64,000 nt of DNA from Bacteroidota bacterium (GTDB lineage Bacteria > Bacteroidota > Bacteroidia > Bacteroidales > FEN-979): assembly GCA_026391355.1 (NCBI GenBank), contig JAPLDH010000019.1, forward strand, positions 1 through 64,000, in the 5' to 3' direction. Below are positions 18,292-26,000 of the stretch, piece by piece (positions within the stretch are counted from its first letter, which is position 1; every line of letters begins with the position of its first letter). Both the position numbers and the translations under genes were made by a program. Below the pieces are notes generated by a model. That model saw nothing but the letters and a program-made list of their open reading frames with translations. It ran no database searches and was not told where the DNA came from.

Positions 18292-20745
18292 TCACTGCCT
18301 GGGCTGTTTTTTCCGGAAATACAGAGCATCAAGATAGTACAACACTTTGATTGAAAAGCTGTTTGTGGCTGGAGATCCCAGGGTCTGATCCAGGTTATTG
18401 AAAAAATTGTGCTCTATAACATTGGATATTTTATTAACGGATTGCTTCCACATAAGGGAGAGTTCGCTTCCCGGGGCAAATATCCAGGTATAATTGAACT
18501 CGATCGTAAAGATATTACAGTTGATATCCTGGTTCCCTTTATAATTATAGGGATCAAGATTTCCATCGTTCCTTAAGGTATAGAAAGTGGAATAAGGCGT
18601 TTTTACCCAGTAATGCCGCAACCGCAAATCAAGACTCATGTTGCTGTTGAACATGTAATTAGCATGAAACATGTTGATGATGGTCTGGATGTCCCTCTTG
18701 CCAAAGATAATTACATGATTGTTGTTATTATCCATGGAATCGAGCACATATCCTGTGTTATTCCTGATTAATTCCAAGCTAGCCATATAATTAATGGTGA
18801 ATTTATCGGAGATTCTATACCGGAGACTTAGTTCGAGATGATATCCGTTCGAATGATTTCTTGAGGCCCAATAATAAACTGCCGTGGCATCCACAATAAA
18901 TTTTTTCCGATAGTCAGGGGAGATCCAGAACACAATATTATATTCAGCAGGCTGAATGTACATACGTCCGGCAACCCTCGGTTCAAAATAATCATGGTAT
19001 GGCAATGGAAGGATTGAAGAATTAAGCCCGATATCAAGGTGTTTCCGGGTTGTAAGGTGTGATTGAAAATCAATCGGAATGGAAGCGTATTTAACACCAT
19101 TGTAGAGGCAATTATAGGCAATTCTCAAATAATTATAAAAAGACAGAAATTTACCGAATGGCTGGTAAATGTTATAATTGAAGGTAAGAATGTTATTGAA
19201 TTTATTATTGGATTCATTGAATCCCATATCATTCGGATCATATCTGTCGGTTTCCACCACCTGGTTATAGTTGAAAAGGAAGTTTCCGCTTATTTTTCCA
19301 TAGGAGAGGGAATAGTGGTAACCCAAATCGGGCTTTGCATGACTATGATATTTCTGACTTACAAAAGCATTACCGCCGAATGCCCATGTATATTTTTTAT
19401 TGGCAATTCTGAATTGGATTCCACTTACATTGGCTGTATAACCTTCCGTTGGAAGATAATAGTTGGTATTTAACAGATCGAAATACGAATTGTTTTTAAG
19501 TGCCTGGTCAAAAACGATCATGTTGTAGTTAGTGAAACCCTGTGTAAGGAATTTCCGGCGGTTTCCTGTAACCGTATCCCTGATGGTTGCCAATGTATTG
19601 GAGGCCATGGCATTAAAGAATCCAATACCCAATCCATGCGTTGTCCTTCCGGAAATCTTGCTTGCATTGACCAGCTTGACCTGCATTGGATTATCCACAA
19701 CTTTTTCGTTGGATCCCAGCGCATCATTTACTGACTCGTAAGCTTTCGGTTGTGACCCGATACGTCGTGAATAAAATATGCCGCTTTTGTTGAAAAGTTC
19801 CGTTCCTTCAGTAAAGAACTGTCTCTTTTCATCATACTGGATCTCAAATGGTGAAAAGTTATATACTTTATCATCGGAGGGGACCTGACCGAAATCGGGG
19901 ATCAATGTCATATCCAGCGTGAAGCTTTGATTTATTCCATATTTTAGATCAGCTCCATAGTTGTATGATAATTCCCAGGTACGGGTATCCGGACTCTTTT
20001 CAAGATAACCTGAAAGATACGGAGACAATGATAGCCGGATCGGTGGAACGATATCCCGGATACCTGTAAGAAGGCCTTCCTGGTTGGCTTCCCCGTCAGT
20101 TTTTACATTGATGAAATTCCAGGTTGACCTTTCTCGAAAACGCCGGATATCCCTGTAACAATTGATTCCCCATTCCTGTACAGAGGTCTTTGGAAAACGG
20201 ATGGCAGAATATGGGATCCGGAATTCTGCAACCCATCCGTCCTTTGTGATCTTTGCTTTACTTTGCCAAACGGCATTCCAGGTATAATCATTTCCATTAT
20301 TATTTGTACTGACAGAGGGAATCTTCAGATCCGCCTGAACATCCGAAGAATACAGGACAAACCCAAACGCATTGATCCCATCATTGAACGGACTGATCAG
20401 GATACCGAAATCATCCGCATTCAGGTCATCAGGATCCCTCAGACCGGTTTGCATGGGAATACTGTCAGGAGTCGGATCGAACATCTTTGCACCAATATAT
20501 AATCCGGTATTGTCATAGAGAAACCTCACTTCTGTCCGGAATAATGAAGGGTGTCCGTTATATGGAGAATATTCAATGAAATCCGATGCTACCGGGGCAT
20601 TTTTCCAAGCTTCTTCCTTCAATTCACCGTCTATCTGAATGGGCGTTTTTATTCTGATGGCATCTACTCTCTTTTTATCGTTTCCGGCAAAAATAAAAAG
20701 AGGCAGAATCAATAAAAAAAGAAGAATAAAATAGCGGTGGCTCAT
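18292..20745 (-). CDS. DUF5916 outer-membrane protein with an N-terminal CBM9-like domain
   Basis: The product has 817 residues with a signal peptide (ILLFLLILPLFIFAG). Residues 25-210 resemble the carbohydrate-binding family 9-like fold that opens DUF5916 proteins (IQIDGELKEEAWKNAPVA, VRFLYDNTGLYIGAKMFD). The remainder has alternating aromatic beta-strand text of an outer-membrane barrel, ending in YYLDALYFRKK. The family is common and uncharacterised in Bacteroidota. The gene stands alone, convergent with the BNR protein gene, and has a promoter-like element 17 bases upstream at 20762. Confidence 0.8.
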   Translation of the reverse strand: MSHRYFILLFLLILPLFIFAGNDKKRVDAIRIKTPIQIDGELKEEAWKNAPVASDFIEYSPYNGHPSLFRTEVRFLYDNTGLYIGAKMFDPTPDSIPMQTGLRDPDDLNADDFGILISPFNDGINAFGFVLYSSDVQADLKIPSVSTNNNGNDYTWNAVWQSKAKITKDGWVAEFRIPYSAIRFPKTSVQEWGINCYRDIRRFRERSTWNFINVKTDGEANQEGLLTGIRDIVPPIRLSLSPYLSGYLEKSPDTRTWELSYNYGADLKYGINQSFTLDMTLIPDFGQVPSDDKVYNFSPFEIQYDEKRQFFTEGTELFNKSGIFYSRRIGSQPKAYESVNDALGSNEKVVDNPMQVKLVNASKISGRTTHGLGIGFFNAMASNTLATIRDTVTGNRRKFLTQGFTNYNMIVFDQALKNNSYFDLLNTNYYLPTEGYTANVSGIQFRIANKKYTWAFGGNAFVSQKYHSHAKPDLGYHYSLSYGKISGNFLFNYNQVVETDRYDPNDMGFNESNNKFNNILTFNYNIYQPFGKFLSFYNYLRIAYNCLYNGVKYASIPIDFQSHLTTRKHLDIGLNSSILPLPYHDYFEPRVAGRMYIQPAEYNIVFWISPDYRKKFIVDATAVYYWASRNHSNGYHLELSLRYRISDKFTINYMASLELIRNNTGYVLDSMDNNNNHVIIFGKRDIQTIINMFHANYMFNSNMSLDLRLRHYWVKTPYSTFYTLRNDGNLDPYNYKGNQDINCNIFTIEFNYTWIFAPGSELSLMWKQSVNKISNVIEHNFFNNLDQTLGSPATNSFSIKVLYYLDALYFRKKQPRQ

Positions 20746-20761
20746 GGAATAAACAGACGGG

Positions 20762-20769
20762 CAAAAATA
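20762..20769 (-). promoter_or_regulatory. -7 element (TATTTTTG on the minus strand) for the DUF5916 gene
   Basis: The plus strand reads CAAAAATA, the complement of TATTTTTG, matching TAnnTTTG. It ends 17 bases from the ATG at 20745. No clear -33 TTTG was seen. Confidence 0.45.
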
Positions 20770-20854
20770 GCAGATGTTACTGCAACTGACAAAACTATTC
20801 TATGAACCCGCATATTTTTCGGGTGATTATCCGGGGTTCTCCGGGTGATGGGTA

Positions 20855-21376
20855 TTAACCTGTAATATTGGCAATCAGGTTTCTGAAAATATCGAAATTA
20901 TTACTGTCAAAACAGGTGAAGATCACTTTCTCTGGTATGGTATTCTCCTTCAACCAATTCGCTATTTCACCGACAGCAATTTCTGCAGCAAGTTCTTTTG
21001 GGAAATGATAGATCCCGGTGCTTATATTGGGAAATGCCAGTGTTTTGCAATCATATTCCCGCGCCAGTTTCAGACATTCACGATAACAGCTTTCGAGGAG
21101 TTCTTTTTCATTACTTTCTCCACCATGCCAGATGGGACCTACTGTATGAATGATATACTTGGCCGGTAGTTTAAATCCTTTGGTAATCCGTGCCTCCCCG
21201 GTCGGGCAACCGCCGAGAAGTCTGCAAACCTCCAGCAATCCGGGACCGGCTGCGCGATGTATGGCGCCATCAACGCCCCCGCCTCCCAGTAATGAATTAT
21301 TTGCAGCATTGACGATTGCGTCAACCTTTAGTTTTGTAATGTCCCCGGAGATCAGTTCGATTCGATTCTTGATCAT
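20855..21376 (-). CDS. Macro-domain protein, O-acetyl-ADP-ribose deacetylase (YmdB/MacroD type)
   Basis: The product has 173 residues from ATG 21376; a GTG 36 bases upstream lies next to a repeat and is less likely. Nearly the whole protein is a macro domain: [34 protein letters not shown] contains the distal-ribose-binding asparagines and the [10 protein letters not shown] loop of the MacroD class, and [12 protein letters not shown] is the phosphate loop. The MacroD class removes ADP-ribose from proteins and deacetylates O-acetyl-ADP-ribose. The length matches YmdB. The gene ends 109 bases from the DUF5916 start and begins 26 bases from copy B of the dispersed palindromic element. Confidence 0.9.
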   Translation of the reverse strand: MIKNRIELISGDITKLKVDAIVNAANNSLLGGGGVDGAIHRAAGPGLLEVCRLLGGCPTGEARITKGFKLPAKYIIHTVGPIWHGGESNEKELLESCYRECLKLAREYDCKTLAFPNISTGIYHFPKELAAEIAVGEIANWLKENTIPEKVIFTCFDSNNFDIFRNLIANITG

Positions 21377-21401
21377 ACAATAATTATTGAATTTTTGATT
21401 T

Positions 21402-21534
21402 AATTTTTTCACCTCAACCCCGTCCCCTTCTCCTTAAGGAGAAGGGGTGCAGGGGATGAGGTGCATGATAAATTCCTCGGGGCTTGCCCCGGAATTCGGG
21501 TCCAGGGCTCTACCCTGGGGTTCATACCAATGGA
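21402..21534. repeat. Dispersed palindromic intergenic element, copy B
   Basis: This copy matches 1941-2046 on the same strand, with an extra perfect hairpin (CCCCTTCTCC-TTAA-GGAGAAGGGG, 21424-21447) inserted in the first stem. The shared hairpins are GGGGCTTGCCCC and GGGCTCTACCCTGGGG. It lies between the macro-domain gene start and the inositol monophosphatase gene end. Copies elsewhere in the genome are expected. Confidence 0.75.
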
Positions 21535-21559
21535 TTGAACAATGACGAATGACTTATTG

Positions 21560-22348
21560 TTAATGAAAATGTCCTTTGAGAGCATTCAGAAACTCAGTAA
21601 ATACGTTTTCATTCGTCGCAACAATTTCCTTCCCGAATATGAAATCATCGCCGTTATGAAAGTCGCATATTTTACCGCCGGCATTCTGAACGATCAGTGT
21701 TCCGGCTGCCACATCCCACGGACTTAAACCATACTCATAAAAGCCGTCAAACCTGCCGCACGCGACATAGGCAAGGTCTGCAGCCGCAGAACCGATACGA
21801 CGGACACCACGGCTTGTCTGCATCAGGTATTTGAAAAATAAGAGATATTCATCCAGCCTGCCGAAATCATAATATGGAAAACCGGTTGCAAAAAGACAAT
21901 CAATAAGATGTGATGATCCGGAAACATGTATGATATTCCCATTCAGGAACGCTGGCGCTCCTTCCCATGTATAAAAAAGTTCTTTCTGGTTGATCTCGTA
22001 TATAACACCGATTATCACCCGGTTCTTCTCCATGAGGGCAATGCTGATACAAAAAACAGGCAGGTGATGGATGAAGTTGGTAGTTCCGTCAAGAGGGTCG
22101 ATTACCCAGTTGATTGAACCGGTCTTAAGGGATGGATTTTCTTCGGCAATAAAGCTCGTACCCGGTAAGATCGAACTCAGCCCCCTGATAAGCTTTTCCT
22201 CAGATTGTTTATCAACATAGGTCACAAAATTATTATAACTTTTCAGCTCAATATCTTTTGCTTCAAACCTGGCAGCCTCCTCCATGATGAAGCTTCCTGT
22301 TTCTCTGCACAGTTCGCAAACCTGCTCTGTTATTTTTTCAAGATCCAC
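21560..22348 (-). CDS. suhB: Inositol-1-monophosphatase family protein
   Basis: The product has 262 residues, the usual length of the family. It shows the metal-binding motifs EENPS (after FIA), DPLDGTTNFIH, and the C-terminal WDVAAGTLIVQNAGG. These Mg2+-dependent enzymes hydrolyse inositol monophosphate or similar sugar phosphates in the cytoplasm. In bacteria the protein can also act in rRNA transcription antitermination. The start overlaps the end of lgt by 11 bases, so the two are cotranscribed. The symbol reflects the family; the true substrate is not shown. Confidence 0.85.
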   Translation of the reverse strand: MDLEKITEQVCELCRETGSFIMEEAARFEAKDIELKSYNNFVTYVDKQSEEKLIRGLSSILPGTSFIAEENPSLKTGSINWVIDPLDGTTNFIHHLPVFCISIALMEKNRVIIGVIYEINQKELFYTWEGAPAFLNGNIIHVSGSSHLIDCLFATGFPYYDFGRLDEYLLFFKYLMQTSRGVRRIGSAAADLAYVACGRFDGFYEYGLSPWDVAAGTLIVQNAGGKICDFHNGDDFIFGKEIVATNENVFTEFLNALKGHFH

Positions 22349-23321
22349 TTTTTATTTCAGGATTAGAAGCAGTGTAAATTTTAGTTCCCAAAATCCTCTT
22401 ATGTACCCATTTATAAAACCAGAATCCGGTGAATCCTAGAACAATAAGTAGGATAGCAATGATCTCCGCTTGTGTCAACTTAAGATTGAAAAATTGGTAT
22501 AGGGGGTTTACCCGTATCTGTTCTATTAAGAATCGTTCGGCACCGTTAAGGATCAGGTAAATGCTGAACAGGTAACCGGGAACCGGAAGATGTTTTCTTA
22601 AGAGCCAGAGGATTCCAAAAATGATCAATCCCAATATGGTTTCGTAAAAGGATGTCGGAAAGACCGGGTACATCAGTATAAAGCAATGGTCGCCGGTACA
22701 GCCTGGCAGAGGTACACCTTCGTTGATCACATTATGAGGGAACTGGAAAGCCCACATCCAGCCGGGCAGAAAAGTGAGCCACGATGGTTTGGTTAACATA
22801 TTTGGAATTCCCCAGCAGCCATCACCCGCCAGTTGGCATCCAATGCGGCCGATGGCATAAGCAAGGATCAATGCAGGCGCTGTTGCATCCATGATGAAAG
22901 GGAACCTGATCTTGTTTTTTTCTGCATACCATATCACTGCAAAGGCAGCAACGATCAATCCTCCGTAAAAACTCAGTCCCGAAAAGGAAAAGATGGTTCC
23001 AAAGGGATCGTTGATAAACTCCGGCAAATGCTCAAGGGTATCAAATATCTTGGCACCGGCAATACCGGCAACTCCGGCAATAAGTCCAATGTTTCCTGCC
23101 AGTTGGTAGGGATGGACTAAGATTTCACCCGGTGCTCCTTTGAGTGATTTCTTTGGAATGGCATGGATCAGTCCGGCCTTCTCTAATCTTTTCAATTCAA
23201 GATATAGGATCCATCCTCCAAATAAAAAAGCAACAGCCATCATGAAACCATAACTCTGGACAGGCATATTGATCCGGGTTCCAATAAGGTAGTTTATGAG
23301 ATCGCTGATCTTTGGAAACAT
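22338..23321 (-). CDS. lgt: Prolipoprotein diacylglyceryl transferase
   Basis: The product has 327 residues with about seven membrane helices. The family signature around GRIGCQLAGDGCWG corresponds to the Lgt motif GRxGNFxNxE in the variant form typical of Bacteroidota, and LNGAERFLIEQIRVN is the conserved C-terminal block. The enzyme moves diacylglycerol from phosphatidylglycerol to the lipobox cysteine of prolipoproteins in the inner membrane. It is needed for the several lipoproteins of this window. It is transcribed with suhB (11-base overlap). A short ATTACG repeat lies directly upstream. Confidence 0.9.
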   Translation of the reverse strand: MFPKISDLINYLIGTRINMPVQSYGFMMAVAFLFGGWILYLELKRLEKAGLIHAIPKKSLKGAPGEILVHPYQLAGNIGLIAGVAGIAGAKIFDTLEHLPEFINDPFGTIFSFSGLSFYGGLIVAAFAVIWYAEKNKIRFPFIMDATAPALILAYAIGRIGCQLAGDGCWGIPNMLTKPSWLTFLPGWMWAFQFPHNVINEGVPLPGCTGDHCFILMYPVFPTSFYETILGLIIFGILWLLRKHLPVPGYLFSIYLILNGAERFLIEQIRVNPLYQFFNLKLTQAEIIAILLIVLGFTGFWFYKWVHKRILGTKIYTASNPEIKSGS

Positions 23322-23327
23322 GGGTAT

Positions 23328-23363
23328 TGAATTACGAATTAAAAATTACGGATTACGGATTAG
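23328..23363. repeat. Short imperfect 7-bp repeat (ATTACGG/ATTACGA)
   Basis: The sequence between lgt and mtaB consists of ATTACG units (GAATTACGAATT then AATTACGGATTACGGATTAG). The mtaB stop codon (23353-23355) and last sense codons lie inside it. The same 7-mer style is seen in other gaps of this window. Confidence 0.5.
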
Positions 23364-24645
23364 TCATAAAATATTCATTGTTTTCCAGAGTATTGAGGAT
23401 AACAGGCACTATCTGATTGCTCAATGACGGATTAAAAACTGTCTTCACTTTAATATAATTTTCAGAGAAACCATGCATGAATCCGTTGGTGTTTCCTGAT
23501 TCAAAGAGAACATTGACTTCTTGTCCCCTGTTGTTCAGATAAAATTGTTGTTTCTTCAATTCGGAGAGTCTGTGCAGTTCCCTGCTCCTTGTTTTTTTTA
23601 TTTGATCCTGTACAGGGTATGGCATTCGCGATGCAAGTGTATTCTCACGTTCAGAATAAGAAAAAATGTGCATGTACGACAGGTCCGTATTTTCAAGAAA
23701 TTCATAGGTCTGGCGGAAATCTGCGGCAGTTTCACCAGGGAAGCCGACGATCAGGTCGGAAGCAATGCAGGCAAGCGGAATCTTGTGGCGGATTGCCCGG
23801 ATTCTTGATGTAAAAAGTGAAGTGTTATATTTTCGCTTCATGGCATTAAGGATCCGGTCACATCCTGACTGCAGGGGAAGGTGAAAATGAGGCATGAATT
23901 TCTTTGATTGGGAAACAAAGTCAATAATATCATCCGACAGGAGATCAGGTTCAATGGAAGAGATCCTGATCCGGGTTATTGCAGATAGCTTTTCAAGTTC
24001 CCTGATCAGTTGAAAAAAAGTTTCGTTGTTATGTTTTCCGAAATCGCCGATGTTGACACCTGTCAGGATGATCTCCTTTACCCCTGCTTCAAAGATCTCT
24101 TTTGCACTGCTGATCACATTGGCGATAGTGTCGCTGCGACTGTTTCCACGGGCAAGCGGAATGGTGCAATAGGCGCAATAATAATCACAACCATCCTGGA
24201 TTTTAAGGAATGACCGGGTACGATCTCCGTAAGAATAGGAGGGAAGGAAAATATTTTTTTGTTCCTCCGGTTTTGGATGGATCAACGGTGCAGGAGAATC
24301 ATCAAGTTGTTCAAGTTGTTCAACCAGGGTAAACTTTTCCTGGTGTCCGAGGATCAGGCTGACCCCTTCGATTGCAGCAATCTTTTCCGGTTTCAGTTCG
24401 GAAAAACAACCGATCACGGCAATTTTTGCCTCAGGATTGTTTTTGTGGGCTTGCCTTATGGCAGCCCTGCATTTTTTTTCTGCCACTGCGGTCACAATAC
24501 ATGTACTGATCACATAAATATCTGCTTTATCTTTAAAATCGATAACCTGATACCCCTTCTCTATGAATTTTCTCGATAATGACGAGGTTTCTGAGAAGTT
24601 CACCTTACAACCAAAATGATGAAAAGCGATCGTTTTCTGATCCAT
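23353..24645 (-). CDS. mtaB: tRNA (N6-threonylcarbamoyladenosine-37) C2-methylthiotransferase
   Basis: The product has 430 residues. The N-terminal MTTase domain has its three cluster cysteines in GCKVNFSE, STCIV and IGCFSE. The radical SAM domain has CDYYCAYC (CxxxCxxC). The C-terminal TRAM-like region is short. MtaB converts t6A37 to ms2t6A37 in tRNAs that read ANN codons, using S-adenosylmethionine and two [4Fe-4S] clusters. The gene is followed after 31 bases by lgt, so a lgt-suhB-mtaB transcript is plausible. A -7 element lies only 4 bases upstream of the start codon, which would give a leaderless mRNA. Confidence 0.9.
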   Translation of the reverse strand: MDQKTIAFHHFGCKVNFSETSSLSRKFIEKGYQVIDFKDKADIYVISTCIVTAVAEKKCRAAIRQAHKNNPEAKIAVIGCFSELKPEKIAAIEGVSLILGHQEKFTLVEQLEQLDDSPAPLIHPKPEEQKNIFLPSYSYGDRTRSFLKIQDGCDYYCAYCTIPLARGNSRSDTIANVISSAKEIFEAGVKEIILTGVNIGDFGKHNNETFFQLIRELEKLSAITRIRISSIEPDLLSDDIIDFVSQSKKFMPHFHLPLQSGCDRILNAMKRKYNTSLFTSRIRAIRHKIPLACIASDLIVGFPGETAADFRQTYEFLENTDLSYMHIFSYSERENTLASRMPYPVQDQIKKTRSRELHRLSELKKQQFYLNNRGQEVNVLFESGNTNGFMHGFSENYIKVKTVFNPSLSNQIVPVILNTLENNEYFMTNP

Positions 24646-24649
24646 GCTG

Positions 24650-24657
24650 CAAAGATA
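24650..24657 (-). promoter_or_regulatory. -7 element (TATCTTTG on the minus strand) for mtaB
   Basis: CAAAGATA on the plus strand is the complement of TATCTTTG, matching TAnnTTTG. The ATG at 24645 begins 4 bases after it, so transcription would start at or next to the start codon. Confidence 0.45.
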
Positions 24658-24748
24658 GGATATGGGGCGATATGCATCCGGATTTCCTTACCAGAATTTT
24701 TGCCGGATCAGGATCCAATAATTCATGGTCCAAATTGAATATTTTTTC

Positions 24749-24756
24749 TATTTTTG
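24749..24756 (+). promoter_or_regulatory. -7 element (TATTTTTG) for carbamate kinase
   Basis: TATTTTTG matches TAnnTTTG exactly and ends 19 bases before ATG 24776. No clear TTTG at -33 was found. Confidence 0.45.
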
Positions 24757-24775
24757 TCGCGTTAATAAGGTATTT

Positions 24776-25720
24776 ATGAAAAAACTGGCCGTTGTAGCGC
24801 TTGGAGGAAATGCACTTTTACAGAGCAACCAGGCAGGAACCATTGATGAACAGGAGGGAAATGCACTGGCAACCGCCGAATGTCTTGTAAAGCTTTTGAA
24901 ACGTGATTACAACATCGTGATCACACATGGTAATGGCCCCCAGGTGGGTAATATTATGCTGGCGAACTCTGCAGCCAATAAGCTTTATGGGATCCCTGAA
25001 ATGCCAATGGATATTTGTGTGGCCTATTCACAGGGATTTATCGGATATATTATTGAGCAGCAATTAAAAAATGTGCTGGAAGCCAACGACATGGACCGGG
25101 ATATCATCACCATTACTACACAGGTTTTAGTGAATAAGGATGATCGTGCATTCCAGAACCCTACGAAACCGGTTGGACCTTATTATTCGAAGGAGGAAGC
25201 TGACAAATTCACACAGGAAACTGGGGCAATTTATAAGGAAGATGTCCGTGGCAGGGGATGGAGAAAAGTTGTAGCATCACCCAAACCACTTGTCATCATC
25301 AACAAAAAAACGATCGAGAAAATTGCCCGGGAAGGTCATATCGTAATTGCTGTCGGCGGAGGGGGTATCCCTGTATTTTATGTTGAACCCCATAAGCTTC
25401 AGGGAATTGATGCAGTTATTGATAAGGATTATGCCTCTGCACTTCTTGCTTCACAAATCAATGCTGATAAATTCTTCATTCTGACTGATATTCCAAAGGT
25501 TTGCCTTGATTACAATAAACCCACCGAGCGACAACTTGATAAAATGACCATTTCAGAAGCAAAACGGTATTTGAGCGAAGGCCAGTTTCCCGAAGGCAGT
25601 ATGGGACCCAAAATCCGTGCAGCAATTCACTTTGTCGAACACTCGGGAAAAGATACTATCATCACCAAAACGACCTTGCTGGGAATCGACAATGGTGGAA
25701 CACGCATTACCCTCGTTTAA
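24776..25720 (+). CDS. arcC: Carbamate kinase
   Basis: The product has 314 residues, the standard length, from ATG 24776 (MKKLAVVALGGNALL). Amino-acid-kinase motifs are GGNALL, HGNGPQVGN, VGGGGIPV and DKDYASALLA. The enzyme transfers phosphate from carbamoyl phosphate to ADP and supplies ATP in arginine deiminase or purine fermentation. No arcA or arcB is near. The gene meets the minus-strand TM1266-like regulator end to end (25720/25721) with no gap. Confidence 0.92.
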   Translation: MKKLAVVALGGNALLQSNQAGTIDEQEGNALATAECLVKLLKRDYNIVITHGNGPQVGNIMLANSAANKLYGIPEMPMDICVAYSQGFIGYIIEQQLKNVLEANDMDRDIITITTQVLVNKDDRAFQNPTKPVGPYYSKEEADKFTQETGAIYKEDVRGRGWRKVVASPKPLVIINKKTIEKIAREGHIVIAVGGGGIPVFYVEPHKLQGIDAVIDKDYASALLASQINADKFFILTDIPKVCLDYNKPTERQLDKMTISEAKRYLSEGQFPEGSMGPKIRAAIHFVEHSGKDTIITKTTLLGIDNGGTRITLV

Positions 25721-25987
25721 TCAGGACTGGGGAAAAATCATCTTTCTGACTTCAATGCCATCCAACTTGAGGAGTTCGTTTTCGAGTTTGATAAATTCGT
25801 TATGATCACCTGTCAGTTCCAACAGGATTAAACCGCACCCGGCGCATTTTTCATCAGTTTCCTCAAAATTATGCAGTCCAAGACGGGTGCTGATCACACA
25901 TCCGAATTTGGTAAGGATGGGTTGGATGGTATTTATTGTTCCTAATCTGTCTTTTACATAGATACCCAGAATCCATATTTCTTTCAT
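25721..25987 (-). CDS. Second TM1266-like ACT-domain protein with a CxxC pair
   Basis: The product has 88 residues from ATG 25987 (MKEIWILGIYVKDRLG); an upstream extension only overlaps the kinase gene. It shares the layout of the TM1266 regulator at 27697: ILGIYVKDR, ISTRLGLHN, then LILLELTGD and a final GIEVRKMIF. It differs in having C30, C48 and C51 (EKCAGCG) where its neighbour has EKVCSRVG. The fold is a small ferredoxin-like ACT domain related to NikR's C-terminal half. Members sit beside HydE/F/G genes and are thought to regulate hydrogenase maturation. It is the last gene of the hydG operon, 13 bases after the kinase. Confidence 0.75.
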   Translation of the reverse strand: MKEIWILGIYVKDRLGTINTIQPILTKFGCVISTRLGLHNFEETDEKCAGCGLILLELTGDHNEFIKLENELLKLDGIEVRKMIFPQS

Positions 25988-26000
25988 TGTGTCAATATTT

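Noticed and set aside
18270-18310. Bidirectional terminator between the BNR and DUF5916 genes
   Set aside because: The pairing AGGCA/TGCCT is short and the loop is long, so the case is too weak.
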